Shown: positions 53,230-64,000, counted from the stretch's first letter. The stretch is 64,000 nucleotides of DNA from Platanthera guangdongensis (GCA_039583875.1 CM077164.1:66681628-66745627); one strand, 5' to 3'. Numbers and translations: made by a program. Notes: generated by a model not told the origin, from the letters alone.

Positions 53230-55046
53230 GAGGTTTTCCTTTGCTGTTTTTTTTTCTAGTTTCATTTTCTGCTCACCGCTGTGTGTGTTTGTCGATTTTT
53301 TTGAACTTATTCCATGAACAACATTTATATAACTGCTAATACAGGTATTTGGTCCACCTTAAGGATGGTATAGAAAAGGGCTTATGGTAGACAACCCAAT
53401 GTTATCGCTTTTAATTTGCTTAATTTTGCTACTGTTATTATAAGCTCTTAGTATGTGTGGTTTGAGATATTCTCTTATGCAGGTGGAGTTTGTTTGGGTC
53501 GTGGACTGTTTGCTGAAATTAACGCCAATCTTCTAGTATGCTCAGTTGCTGAGCATGGGGTAACCTCTTCCCTCAACCCTTTATTTTTTAGTTTTTATTG
53601 CAAATCATGGTTAGAATGTTTAGTATAAGTCTGGTGGGGGAAAGTTGTGCGAGTTACCTTTGCACGTGCACTTGCGTACCATAAGAGCATTTTCATTTTG
53701 AGTTTTTATTTTTTTCATGATAGCATTGTGCACCTACACCGCATGAGCGCGCACTTAAGCATGCGCTCTGCTCAAGTTTAATTTATTTCTTTTGTGTTAA
53801 CTTCAAGATAGTGGAGCTAGCTTAGGATTTTAGGATAGAGTAGTGTGAAACTCATGCAGTGCTCCTAATTGAGTACTCATGGTGTGCAGAAATGGTATAG
53901 ATTTAATTTTTCTTCATGCTCGTAGATTTATGCTTTTCTGTATTTGTAAATAATGTTTGTGCTAATCAAAACTGTGGAAGCTGGAGCAATCGAACGGTAG
54001 TGTAGGAATGTTTGTAGCCACCGCTAGCGTCATTTTGCTTGAGTCGGGAGGAAGAATTATTTTCTCGGTGGCTAAGAACTTGCCACAAGCTACTCTCGAA
54101 GCATTGGTGCACGGTTAGTCAAGCGTGAGCGTGATGTAGGCCATCATTTTGGCCCGGTTGAGCTTTGTTCCCAGTCCTAATGTTAATCCTTGTTAGCTCA
54201 TTTTATGCCTACACCTGCTATTGATTTATCCCCACTACGCTATCACCAAGGCCTTAAAGCTTTACCCAGTTGCACACCCCTAATTCGCTATAGTAGTATG
54301 ATACTTCTTCCATTGGTGTTGTGGCTGTGATATTTCTTTTTGGTTGTACGGTGAAGTTATTTTGAAAATTTGGGCTGACTGTGCATTGTAAAAGTAAAAA
54401 AAAAGTGTAAAAAAAGGATTTATATGTCCTAATGATATAAAAGAAGAAAGTGAAAATGCATGGGTTTTTTATAGTGTTGTTGTGGTGGTAGGTGGTGCAC
54501 ACACCCGTGTTGTCAAGTTCAAGTCTGGTGGTGTAGTGCACCGACATGTTTTGTAGGCAAGAGGAGTGCATTTATTTGAGCTCATTGGGGATGTGCATAG
54601 ATATCATTCTTAACCCTTTTACATCCTTACCAACTTATTTACCCAAGCCCCACTTCTACCCTAAAGTGCTACGGATACGTGCTTGAGTCATACTAGAGTC
54701 GTGGAGAGAGTGTGAATGGGCAAGCGTATGGTCCCCGACATTGATGGATTTCTTTGGACGTGATCCCGAGCCCCGGTCTTTGGAAATGCTCAACTGAGTG
54801 GCCTGCCTACTTTCTTCCTACGCATTACCAAACGATTCTCCAGGATTCTATTTTTGAGTAGTTACAATACTTATTTACACTTGTCAAAATTTATAAACTT
54901 CGTAGCATAATTAAAAATTATTTCAATTATATTTTTATGCCCATGTTGTATTTGATTTCTTGCTTTACTTTATTTTGAAATTTCTAAATCAGCAAGCTAT
55001 TTTCGAATGCACAGAGAGATGATTTGCTAGGGACAAGCAAATGTTT
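53230..55046 (+). other. A3 non-coding internal region
   Basis: No supported gene. It is homologous in inverted orientation to A1 34600-35662 plus 47826-48560 and to A2 59530-61250. Short ORFs here are not conserved between copies. Confidence 0.7.
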
Positions 55047-55098
55047 AAGTCTGGTGGTGTGATGAGTCCGATATTTATAGGGTTTTTCAGACTCATCT

Positions 55099-57483
55099 TG
55101 TAACACCCCAAATCCCAAGTTTGGGTTCAGGTTGGGCAACACGGCCTGAGACACGGGCGTGTCCCAGTGCATGTCCTACTCTGTGTGGCTGAGTAGCCTG
55201 TCGAGTGCTCGACGAACTGCACTCGGTGAAGTCATCGAGACGGAACACGCCCTGCAACACGGGTGTGTTAGAGGGCGTGTCCCCCTCTGGTCGACGAGCT
55301 TCGTTTGACAAAAAGACACTGCGGAGGCGTGTCTGCAGCCGTGTAAGGGCACACGGCCTGTGACACGGGCGTGTCACATGGCCGTGTCCTTCTCTAGATT
55401 TGGCCAGGCAATGAGTCTTGGTGAACACAAGTAGGACACGGGTGTGTCTCTGGGCACACGGCCTGTGACACGTGCGTGTCACATGGCCGTGTCTGTTCGG
55501 GGTGAATTGGGTGTGTGCCGCTTGAGGGACATGACCCCAGACACGGGCATGTCTGAAGGAGTGTTAAGGCACATGGCCTATGACACGGGCGTGTCACAGG
55601 GCCGTGTTCTGCTCTGTTTAAGGTGGTTGTGTGCCGCTTAAGGTGCACGGCCTGTGACATGGGCATATCACAGGCAGTGTCAACAAAAAATATAGATTTT
55701 GTGGACGAATTGCGGCCGTCCATTTTATTCATCTGTGATCTAATGGCCCAAGCTTCTCCCTGCTGCTTTAAGACTGAAAATGAGAACATAACTCTCATTC
55801 TACTCTTGGGCCATTCTCTTTCTAAGAGAAGCTAGAGAGAAGGGAGAGCAAGGAGGAGAAGGAGGAAGAGAGCTGGCCACCGGTGGAGCTATAGAGTTCC
55901 GATTAGAGATCCGAGGCCAGCGTTGTGGCGGCAAGCCACTGCGGTGCTTTCCAGCTGGCTAGAATTCCATGGCTCCAAAGAGGTCGTCAAGGGTAACGAT
56001 CTTCCTTCTTGTCCATATGAAGGCCTCCTTTTTGGCATGTTCATGGGATTCCCCCACCAAAGGGTGGATTGTGAATGGATTTCCCTTGGGTTGATTCTTG
56101 GAATCCCCACTAGTCTTGCATATAGATCCGGAACTGTGTAGTAAGGAATAGGCATGCTGTGTGAAGCCCATCTGGATAGGTTGGCCTGGATTTGTGATGT
56201 TGCATTTACACACCGGAGAAGACTCCGTGATTAAATGTGTTGTTTTTGGAATCGATGGGTTGGACCTGTGAAGGGCAGTAGCATGAAGTACTTGAGTGGT
56301 ATTCCAGGAAAAGACCCTTGTGATGCTTGCGATGTCAATGGGTTGTGCCTGTAAAGGATAGTAGCAGGAAGTACTGGAGTGAAAGTCTAGGAAAAACACC
56401 CACTAAATGCTTGTGATGTATACTATGAACGATAAGGTTAGAGCTAGGGACGAAAAGTGAGTTCTGTAGCTAACACTGGGCGTGGCTCCTAGCTAACCTG
56501 TGAATATGAATCCAGTCCCTCGAGGACTGTATGGTTGTATGTGAGCTTGGAGAGTTCTGAAAAAGGTTTCATGCCAAACAGGCAAGGTGAAATCGACCCG
56601 CGCCTTATACTTAGCCGCGTGTACGTTGGTATTCAGTGATGGCAAGATGACTTGATCAATCGGGGTTGGCTGATCAGTACTTGCATTATGTACGTCTGAC
56701 TTGAAGACCTGAAAGTGCAGTCAGTTGGAGCGCATAATGAGAGTCTTAGACCTACGCGCCAAAAAGACTAAATACTCAATTTTACCGTTGGGTTTCAGCC
56801 CTAGAACGGTGGTGGGACCCTGGTTCGCCAGTTCACCAAGAATGTGCTCTGAGTGCACGGATCGTCGGGCCGCATGGCTGATGGTTGTGATGCATTGTTT
56901 GTATGTGAGAGCACAATGTGTGTGATATATATCTACCTATGAATTATTATGCCTGTAGGGAAGGAATACCACTGCCCTGGGAAAGGGGTAGGGTTGTTAT
57001 AAATTGGTCACCTGAATGCTGACTGTTGCTTTGTTTGCCACTGTTTGGTGGGTTGTCCCTGTACAGGTGCTGGAGAGCCGAGCGGGACATATAAAGGCTG
57101 AAGTCCCGACTGCTGCTGCTGCAAGCCCTTGAAGCCTAAGCTGAAAAATGTTCTGTTTTGTTCACGTGTGGCCGGCCTGCGCGCCTAAGTTTGTAATCCA
57201 CATTTTATAAAGAGGAACTGTAAGGCCATAAGGCCAAACGATAGTGTATTTGCTATTCATTCCAGCGGGAGTTTCTATAACTACAATGGTTTATATGATT
57301 GGTGGACATTCATGGTTAGAGTTCCAAATTAATGTTAAAATCTTCCACTAGCATGCTCTGAGTTAGGGTGTGATTGTGAATTGGTATTTAACCTGTAACT
57401 TCCCCGTCTATTTTGTGGCATATGGTGTGGGACCCCGGTCGAACCTTATATTATATGCTATAAGAACGGATGAAGATGTTACA
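55099..57483 (+). repeat. G2 5' LTR
   Basis: 2385 bp. At 55135-55690 it has about eight ACACGGGCGTGTC/GGCCGTGT palindrome blocks, like G1 but in a different arrangement. TCGACGAGCTTCGTTTGAC at 55291-55309 resembles the S3-type motif. The part downstream of GATATATAT (56927) shows blocks in common with G1 (GTAGGGAAGGA). Confidence 0.85.
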
Positions 57484-57486
57484 TTT

Positions 57487-57495
57487 TGGTATCAG
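57487..57495 (+). other. G2 primer-binding site, tRNA-iMet
   Basis: TGGTATCAG, followed by C, three bases after the LTR end. It matches the first nine bases of the tRNA-iMet site. Confidence 0.85.
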
Positions 57496-57517
57496 CTTGT
57501 GTCGGTCCTTCCCTTTC

Positions 57518-57535
57518 GAATTCGTGGCCGAATTC
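57518..57535 (+). other. Hairpin in G2 leader
   Basis: GAATTCG-TGGC-CGAATTC forms a 7-bp stem, followed by TTTTGTGGGGTGGCGAGCAC. It corresponds in place and sequence to the G1 leader hairpin at 7217-7234. Confidence 0.6.
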
Positions 57536-57753
57536 TTTTGTGGGGTGGCGAGCACGTGTACATGTGAACCGCGTTAACACTAAGGAACTCTTTAATGTCC
57601 ACTTAGGAATGCAAATATACTTGTTTGCGGAACCTACGCGTTCCAACAATGTTGTTATTGCTTGTGCGAGGTCGCTAATTTGTGTGTCCTATTCACCTAT
57701 AGGTGACGCAGAGTGGTGATGGGCAGTCGGATCCCTAGCATTTTGATGAGAGT

Positions 57754-57869
57754 ATGACACCAGCAGAGGTGCCACCAGCTCCGCCTTCTGCGAAAACTGT
57801 TCGATTAGTTGTTGAGGTACTGTTTGCCATGATTCAAGCACAGCCTACTAGGCAGGCACAAGGGCAGGC
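57754..57869 (+). pseudogene. G2 gag N-terminal fragment
   Basis: ATG at 57754. The peptide contains VPPAPPSAKTVRLVVEVLFA and IQAQPTRQAQ, which aligns with the region of G1 gag across its upstream TGA (6915-6990). It is cut after about 38 codons by A2. It is a fragment only. Confidence 0.75.
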
Positions 57870-59510
57870 TGGTGCGTGTACATCGGCAAGCGCACCGGTC
57901 ACGCAAGTAATAAAGTTTGGGAATAAATCCCCAAGTGTCGGTCTCTTGAGGAATGCAATTAGCATAGAGCGGCAACAGCTCAGAAAATATTGTTATGAGG
58001 GTTATACTTAGAAAAAGTGTAAAAAGGGGACTTGAGAGATTGTGGGTGTTTGATCTAATAAACTAGTAAAAGCTATGCGGGTCGAAGGCACCGCTTCGCA
58101 AGGTGAAGTGAGTGTTTGGGCCGCGATGTCGAACTTCGGTTGGGCGAATGGACGAAAAGCTAATGGATGGAAGTGTTCTTGTGTGGAGTGCAATCGGGTG
58201 ACACAAGAGTATGAAGTGAATGTGGAGTGAGCGAGGCGCATTCACAGACACTACTCACAAGCATAAGAAAACTACAAACATCCCATTAGATATAGAATAA
58301 AACTTGATGTTCATTACAATGTTAAACAATTCCATACTACAGAGGAAGGGGAAGAGGAGTAAACCAAAAGAGAGTGAAGATCCAATGCAGGTCTTGGCCG
58401 GAATAGCGAGTTGTCAATCCACTTCCGGGCTCAGTCCGAGGAGGCTTCCGGTACCAATGAGCTGTCACCATGAAGGCCTTTGAGTCTATTCTCTAGGTTG
58501 TCTTCTTCACCAACTCCGATGGAAAGCTTGGAGTTGAAGTCGTCAATGGTCGGGAGCTCGCCGGAGAGTTTGAAAAGCTTCGGAATAGCAGGCTATGGAC
58601 TCCCGATGAAGGTGGAGGTGATGGAGCAGCTGGAGAAGTAAAATGCTGCTTCCCGCGCACTCCCCGATTGCAGCAAATGACGGTCGTTGACCTAAATCGC
58701 AGAGCAGGGCCTTAAATACAGAGGCAGCAAAAGTAGAGCGCCGATCAGTGGCGCACGACCAGTGGTCGTGCGCACTGTCGGTCGATGATCGTGCGCCATT
58801 TCCAATTAGACCTGGAACCTGGATAAAAACATCAGTATAAATGAGCATGATCAGTGGCGCACGACCAGCAGTCATGCACACTAAATCCACTGATCGTGCG
58901 ATTGGCAGGGACAAAATTGTCGAAAGCTAGGGGCAAACGCGCACGAGCAGTGGTGCACGACCAGTGGTCGTGCGCAATACGGCAAGTGCTCGTGCAATTA
59001 CCCGGAAAGAATTAGGAAAAATGAGAATGTAATGTGCACGATCGGTGGCGCATGAACAGTGGTCGTGCGCAATAAGTCCAGTGGTCATGCACAATAAGAT
59101 CGACGAACAGGGAAAAGTTCTTGAGAAATTTGTCGAACGGAGATCGACGAATATAATGCGCATGACCGGTGGCGCACGACCAGTGGTCATGCGCAATAAG
59201 TCCAGTGGTCGTGCGCAGTATTCCTGCATCGTCGGAGTCTCCCGAGAGGTTCCGGAGCACGCACACGAACCCTGCACCAGCAGAAGAGGCAGATACACCA
59301 CCAAACGTGCACACCATATTCCCAAGACAAGGCTAAAGAACAACAAAAACAAAGAAACAAATAAAGCACACAGAAACGGGTCTATAGTGCACTTAATCGT
59401 GAAATAGGCACGTAAGCAAATATAAGCAGTTATGGCTCTCAAGTGTACTGCTAAGATGATAAAACTTGCCCAGATAAGTCCAAAAATCAGTGTAAAATTT
59501 GGACTCATCA
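57870..59510 (-). repeat. A2 3' LTR
   Basis: Starts TGGTGCGTGTACATCGG and ends GGACTCATCA on the plus strand. It contains the GGTCGTGCGC array (58735-59225). At 59130-59150 it has GTCGAACGGAGATCGACG, the reverse complement of an 18-base core found in S3 at about 40652-40672. Confidence 0.85.
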
Positions 59511-61384
59511 TACCCCGAGACTTAACCATTTGCACGTCCCGAGCAAATCATCACTCCGTGGACGAGAAAATAGCTAGCTGGCTCAGAAATTTCAAAAAGA
59601 AGTAAGACGAGAAATCAAATACATCATGGGCATAGAAGATATAATAGAAAAACTTTTTAATTATACGACGTAGTTTAAACTATTTGACAGACGTAAATAA
59701 ATATTGTAATTACTCAAAATTAAAATTCTGGAGAATCTGGCGATCATGTGTAGGAAGAAAGTAGGTAGGCCACTAAGGTGAGCATTGCCAAAGATCGGGG
59801 CTCAGAATCACCTAGAAATGAATCCACCAATGTCGGGGACCATACGCTTGCACGTTCACACTCTCTCCACGACGTGGGTTAGACTCAATCGTGAATCAGT
59901 AGGACTTGTAGGAGAGAATGGGGCTTAGGCTAAGGTTTGGTAGTCAATGATAAACATGAAGGCTACACGCAACCAAAGCGAGCGAATAAAAACCTAAACC
60001 AATACAGCCACTAAGAAATGTATGTGTAACACACCCCCAGACTGAGCTTGAAAACTGGGCGTGTACACGACCTAACCCAACCAACATCAATAAATAGGAT
60101 GGGGATAGAATTCTCAAAGCAATTCTTTCAGATTTTTCTTTTTTTTCTTTTTTGCTTTTCTTCTTTTTCTTTTCTGCGCTTGCAATCCCCAAATGTAGCA
60201 ATAAAAACATGTATGAATTCAGCACCACATTAAACGATTTCCACATATCACAACCTTGGCAAAATAGTAAATACAAACAAGCTCAAGCATTTGATTGCGA
60301 TGGTGGGTTTAGCTTCAGGCCTTGGTGAATGTGAGTGGAGCTGGATCAAAGAAGGGGTAGGCACAAATTTGGCATGCAACGGTTAACGGGTAGGAAAGGC
60401 TAAACAAGGCTCAAACTAGCTAAAATGAGGGCCTACATCATGCTCACGCTTGACTAACCGGGCACCAAAGCTTCGAGAGTAGCTTAGGGTAAGTTATTAG
60501 CCACCGAGAAAGAGGATCCTTCCTCCCGACTCGAGCAATACGAGTCAAGTGGCGGCTACATACATTCCTACATTATCTTTCGATTACTCCAGATTCAGAT
60601 TTTGAGTAGTACAAACAATATTTACGTCTGCAGAAAAATATAAATCTACGAGCATAAAGAAAAATTAATTCTATCCTAGTTCTACACAAACCATAAGTAC
60701 TCGGTTCGGAGCACTGCATGAGTTTCGAACTACTCAATCCTGAAATCCTAAGCCAGCACCACTATTTTAAAGTTTACACAAAAACAATACATTTGTCTCG
60801 GGCTGTGCACGTGGATAAGTGAGCACTCGTGTGGGTGACTCAGTGTGTGCAACAGAGATCAAGAAATAACTAAACAAGAAACTGGTATGCAACAGAATGT
60901 GTTGTGTAGTGACCACAGGCATGTTCTCCCCCCCAGACTTAAATTCGACAACTAGTAAAAATAAGCATTCCAAATGGGATAAATAGCTAGGGTAGGAAGT
61001 ACCTATGCTCAAAATGGAGCATACCAGTCGTGCAATGAGATATCCAAGTGTGGCCAAGTTGCCGCGCCTCAAAAATGCCTGCACCTGCGATTAAAATAGG
61101 CACGCCAAACAAAATATGGACACTTATATATATGAATATATACAAAGAACTCAAAACACAGCATAGGACCAAACGACCAACTTGGGTTGTCTCCCGAAAG
61201 CCCTTTTGTTTACCGTCCTTAAGGTGGACCAAATACATGTATTAGCAGTTATAATAAAGAGTTCTTTGTAGTAGAAAAAGGAAAAAAATAAAAGTAGAGC
61301 AACCCAGCGTTCAAAACGCAGCGAGAAAATAGAAAGAGGAGGGAAAGTGGAATGATGGTGGTGCAATCAGCTATAAACAGATTT
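59511..61384 (-). other. A2 polypurine tract and non-coding internal region
   Basis: Sense GGTTAAGTCTCGGGGTA abuts the LTR. The rest is homologous to A1 34600-35662 joined to 47826-48655, which confirms the S3 insertion point. I see no gene in it. Confidence 0.75.
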
Positions 61385-61560
61385 GTGGTAAGTCTCTCCG
61401 GTAGGATGCGAGAGGACAACAGATTGCCTTTTTGCATTGGGGGTAGGCATTTTCCCTTTACTTCGATTGCACTCTTTCTCGCGCCGGAAGGCAGCGTAGT
61501 GCTCTTCGCGTAAATGCTTTGCCTCTTTCAGTTTCTCCACCGTGGGAGACTTCCAATGGA
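61385..61560 (-). pseudogene. A2 short conserved ORF segment
   Basis: The minus-strand frame encodes IHWKSPTVEKLKEAKHLREE and AAFRREKECNR, the counterpart of 48656-48873 in A1. It is cut by C1 a few bases upstream in sense. Family unknown. Confidence 0.6.
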
Positions 61561-62663
61561 TGTAGGCTGTGTTGAATTCTGTGAAGTGAAAGTGGGTGAA
61601 TGGAAGGCTTGGGCAACCTATCCGCGCGGACTACGCGGACAGGGTTTGCGGACTGCTAAGTCGGCAGGGATGTTGCAGGCGGTTTGCTCTGTGGCGGCCT
61701 GGGCGGTCTGTTCGCGCGGACTACGCGGACAGCAGCAGCGGTCTGACAGGCCAGTTTATGCTCAGCAGGCAGTTGACTCCCAGGAAGTAACCGGGCGGAT
61801 AAAAATGCTATCCGCGGAATCCGGTATGAAGCGGACTGATGAACTGGAGCTCGGCAGACCGGTTTGGCAGTTGCCTTGGTCTTGCTCCAGTAGAGCGGCA
61901 AGTAGAAGCCGCGGAGATCACCGGTCAGCGCGGACAGAAACTGGAGGTCGCCCGGTATGGCGGGCTAGATCCAGTGTCCGCGAGTAAGTGCGGACTGGCC
62001 CTTGTGGACAGTGGACTGGACTTGGTGTGATCTGAACCAAGTCCAGGATGGCTCAGTCCGGGGAGATTGCGCAGTGGAGCGCGGGCTGGTTTCTCAGTCC
62101 GCCAAGCGTAGTAGAAGTGTTGTTGCCTTGTTTGCTAGCTTTGGGTAATGCGGACTGGAGAATTGCTTGTGCATGAGCGTGTGGACTGGAGCCAGAGTCC
62201 GCTGAGTTCGGTTTAGCCTTGTGATGAGGTTATGAGCTCAGGATTGCGGATTGTAGTTTGCTGTGTAAGAGACTGGATCTGCGTGTCCGCTGAGTCCGGA
62301 GGTGCCTTGGAGATAGAGGCAATGGACTCTGGAGTTGCGGACGGTAGACGGGTGTCCGCTGTGTCCGGCAGGTGCCTTGAAGGCGAGGCTGCGGGCTCGG
62401 GGTTTGCGGGCTGATGCCTTGTCCGCAGATTGGCGGACACGGCTGTTGTGGAGTCCGGCTATGGTGGTCCTGGCTTGGCCTCTGGCGGCAAGGCGGGCTG
62501 GATATTGGAGTCCGGCCTTGGAGAAGCTGGGGCGGGCTGGCTATCTGCACAGGAGCGGCGAACTGGAATGTTTGTCCGCGGGCTGGCAGACACACTAGTT
62601 CTTGTTGCGGGATGTGGCGGTGATCCTATCGGCTAGGGAGGTGACCATACTCATCATCGTGCC

Positions 62664-62672
62664 TATAAATAG
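62664..62672 (+). promoter_or_regulatory. TATA box, C1 LTR
   Basis: TATAAATAG in GTGCCTATAAATAGGACCC, about 800 bp before the LTR end and 626 bp before the AATAAA at 63290. Confidence 0.7.
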
Positions 62673-63289
62673 GACCCATGTCACATCAGGAGTAACGGAA
62701 CCAAAAACCGAAGTAAGTGAACTGTAATTGAGCTCGCGTAAGTTGCTGCGGTCTGGACTTTGCTGTCCGCGCGGATAGAGAGTTGACCCGGTTGTGCTGT
62801 GCAGGTTGTGCGGATACCGCTGGAAAGCCAGGACTTGGCTCTGATTGCGGTCAGGGACAGTACGGACTCTGCGGTTAAGCAACAGGCGGTAAACAGCAGG
62901 TCGCGGATAGCGACCAGGCGGTCTTCTCTTTGGCAACTTAGTTCGGGGTTGAGGAAGTTGCCTGCTTCAGGCGGACTGTTCCATTCGGTGACGCAGCTTG
63001 TGCGGTCTGGCGGCTAGGCGACCTCGCGGTCAGGCGGCCTGCAGATCGGCAGTGAAGAGATAAGCATTGGAATAAGGGGTGAGTCCGCGCGGATTGGGTT
63101 GCGGTCTGGCGACCTGGCGGACTGAGCGGACTCCACAGCAGTAGGTCGGCGACTTGTTGATTGAGTCTGCGCGGCTTGTTTTTTGTTATTGTCTTTGTAA
63201 CTGTCTCTGCTCTCCCGGTGTTGGGTTTTTTTGGTGATGCATGTCTCGCCATGTATGTCTCGCCTTGTAAAGAAGTTTGCTCTTGATCA

Positions 63290-63295
63290 ATAAAG
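63290..63295 (+). terminator. Possible polyadenylation signal, C1 LTR
   Basis: AATAAA in GATCAATAAAGAAGC, downstream of the TATA box within the LTR, as expected for the U3-R-U5 order. Confidence 0.5.
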
Positions 63296-63464
63296 AAGCT
63301 TGTGCTGCATGTGTTGCTGGTTGTTACTGCTTTGTTGAGATAACCCCTGCTAACTCCACGATCCGGGAAAACTTTCAACATTATAAGTGGGCGTATCCTC
63401 CTCCGGTTTGTTGAGTTTTCAATAGGGTATCAAAGGGGGCGTCTTCGGTTTGTTGAATTTTAAC

Positions 63465-64000
63465 ATGGTATCAGAGGCAGGTTGTTGGAGTGGTCAAGTA
63501 GTGCTTAATGGAAGTAGTTGCTCTTCTGTAGAGGAAACCAGTGGTAGAACCATGGCAGTGGAAGATGCAAGTTGTCTTGGAATTGATCTCCTTACAGAGA
63601 CGAACTGTGATCGGTGGAACTCCTGTATGAAGAGCTTTCTTCTTGGCGAGGACCTTTGGATGGTTGTATGCGGAGCAGGAAGACAAGAGGATACTGCTGG
63701 CAATGCTGAGGCGATGAGAGCTTGGAAGGAGACAAATGCGAAAGCGGAGTCTATTCTCAAGCAGGTGATCTCATCGGAGCTCTTGGACCACATCAGTGGA
63801 TGTCGGTCAGCTGCGGAGGTTTGGACTTCCCTTGATGGGTTGTTCAGGAAGAAGGTGAAGGTTGCTGCTAAAGATGGTCCTTCTACTTCGTATCAGGAAG
63901 AAAGGAGTGTTTCTCCTAGGCGTGATAGGAAGAGGAAGGAAGGACCAAGGTGCTATAAATGCAAGCAGCAAGGTCATCTTCGGAAGGAGTGCATGGTTAC
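63465..64000 (+). CDS. C1 gag, Copia type, runs off the window
   Basis: The frame is open from 63465 to the window end. The conventional start is ATG 63552; an earlier in-frame ATG overlaps the LTR end and primer site at 63465. Visible features: a Copia Gag N-terminus (GIDLLTETNCDRWNSCMKSF, AWKETNAKAESILKQVI, AAEVWTSLDGLF), a basic linker and a CCHC zinc knuckle CYKCKQQGHLRKEC near the window end. Gag would form the particle and bind element RNA. It is the only gag start in the window without a visible break. Protease onward lies to the right. Confidence 0.85.
   Translation, partial: MVSEAGCWSGQVVLNGSSCSSVEETSGRTMAVEDASCLGIDLLTETNCDRWNSCMKSFLLGEDLWMVVCGAGRQEDTAGNAEAMRAWKETNAKAESILKQVISSELLDHISGCRSAAEVWTSLDGLFRKKVKVAAKDGPSTSYQEERSVSPRRDRKRKEGPRCYKCKQQGHLRKECMV
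63466..63478 (+). other. C1 primer-binding site, tRNA-iMet
   Basis: TGGTATCAGAGGC directly after the LTR, matching the tRNA-iMet site over eleven bases. The last A of the LTR plus TG of this site form an ATG in frame with gag. Confidence 0.85.

Larger units (their letters stand above)
52675..55098 (+). mobile_element. A3: A1-like element on the plus strand, partial
   Basis: From about 53330 this is the reverse complement of the A1/A2 non-coding region: CAGGTATTTGGTCCACCTTA at 53343, and CATTGATGGATTTCTTTGGA at 54743 matching 34890-34910. It ends with a polypurine tract AAGTCTGGTGGTG (55047-55059) and the first 39 bp of a 3' LTR (TGATGAGTCCGATATTTATAG) at 55060-55098, where G2 is inserted. 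It is more diverged than A1 and A2 and hosts A1 at 52670. It is the oldest layer on this side. Confidence 0.8.
55099..57869 (+). mobile_element. G2: Tekay-type Gypsy element, 5' part
   Basis: Plus strand. It has a 5' LTR of 2385 bp (55099-57483, TGTAACACC to GATGTTACA), a tRNA-iMet primer site, a leader resembling that of G1, and the first codons of gag, cut at 57869 by A2. The remainder lies outside the window. The preceding bases CATCT may be the left TSD. It is inserted in the 3' LTR of A3. Confidence 0.85.
57870..61569 (-). mobile_element. A2: A1-like Athila-type element, 3' part
   Basis: Minus strand. The 3' LTR is 57870-59510 (1641 bp), followed by polypurine tract, the non-coding region and the short conserved ORF, then cut at about 61569 by C1. 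Its gag side and 5' LTR lie beyond the window. The 5 bases before it are CAGGC (possible TSD). The LTR is about 130 bp longer than in A1, partly because of a segment at about 59080-59165 that carries an S3-type motif. Confidence 0.85.
61570..63465 (+). repeat. C1 5' LTR
   Basis: About 1.9 kb from TGTTGAATT to AATTTTAACA (imperfect inverted ends), directly followed by a primer site. The exact left edge could be 61568 or 61570. It has a very high density of GCGGAC/GTCCGC words (GTCCGCGCGGAC type) between 61618 and 63170, a TATA box at 62664 and AATAAA at 63290. The partner LTR is outside the window, so no TSD can be shown. Confidence 0.75.

Noticed and set aside
1..64000. tRNA, rRNA or other structured RNA genes
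   Set aside because: No cloverleaf or rRNA sequence is recognisable. The only tRNA-related sequences are the primer-binding sites, 9-19 bases long.

Overview
This window is intergenic DNA of a land plant, most likely a eudicot. I see no host protein gene, rRNA or tRNA gene. Essentially all 64 kb is LTR retrotransposons nested inside one another. The evidence is Copia and Gypsy polyproteins, LTR pairs of matching length, primer-binding sites complementary to plant tRNA-iMet or tRNA-Asp, polypurine tracts beside the LTRs, and 5-bp target-site duplications (TSDs) for four complete insertions. The species cannot be named from the sequence.

Layout, left to right. (1) 1-12817: S2b, a degenerate Sirevirus-type (SIRE/Maximus) Copia element on the minus strand. 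It is split by G1 (79-9581, TSD CACTG), a nearly complete Tekay/Del chromovirus. (2) 12818-13603: a Gypsy integrase fragment and an inverted Sirevirus LTR end. (3) 13604-32760: S2, a second copy of the S2b subfamily, split by S1 (14071-27323, TSD GATGT), a Sirevirus with an intact 946-codon accessory ORF. (4) 32761-33069: a short unassigned stretch. (5) 33070-52669: A1, an Athila-type element with gag and protease remnants but no reverse transcriptase or integrase (TSD CTCAT). It is split by S3 (35668-47820, TSD CGTTC), a third Sirevirus. (6) 52675-55098: A3, an A1-like element on the plus strand. G2, a Tekay element (55099-57869), is inserted in its 3' LTR. (7) 57870-61569: A2, another A1-like element, inserted in the gag of G2. 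(8) 61570-64000: C1, a Copia element inserted in A2. Its 5' LTR, primer-binding site and the start of gag are in the window. The right-hand series A3 < G2 < A2 < C1 is four insertions deep.

The Sireviruses keep the order 5' LTR, gag (with coiled coil and zinc knuckle), protease, integrase, reverse transcriptase/RNase H, accessory ORF, polypurine tract, 3' LTR. In all of them pol is broken by stops or frameshifts. The accessory ORF of S1 is open. That of S3 is damaged but clearly homologous.

The most unusual signal is not a gene. Every element family carries its own dense array of short CpG-containing palindromes: GTGTCGACAC in S1 and S2, a TCGTCGA..TCGACGA type in S3, GCGCACGACC..GGTCGTGCGC in the Athila-like elements, ACACGGGCGTGT in G1 and G2, and GCGGAC/GTCCGC in C1. 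Some motifs cross family and superfamily borders. In S1 and S3 the arrays also sit directly upstream of the accessory ORF, which suggests a paired protein/DNA-motif system that can be tested.
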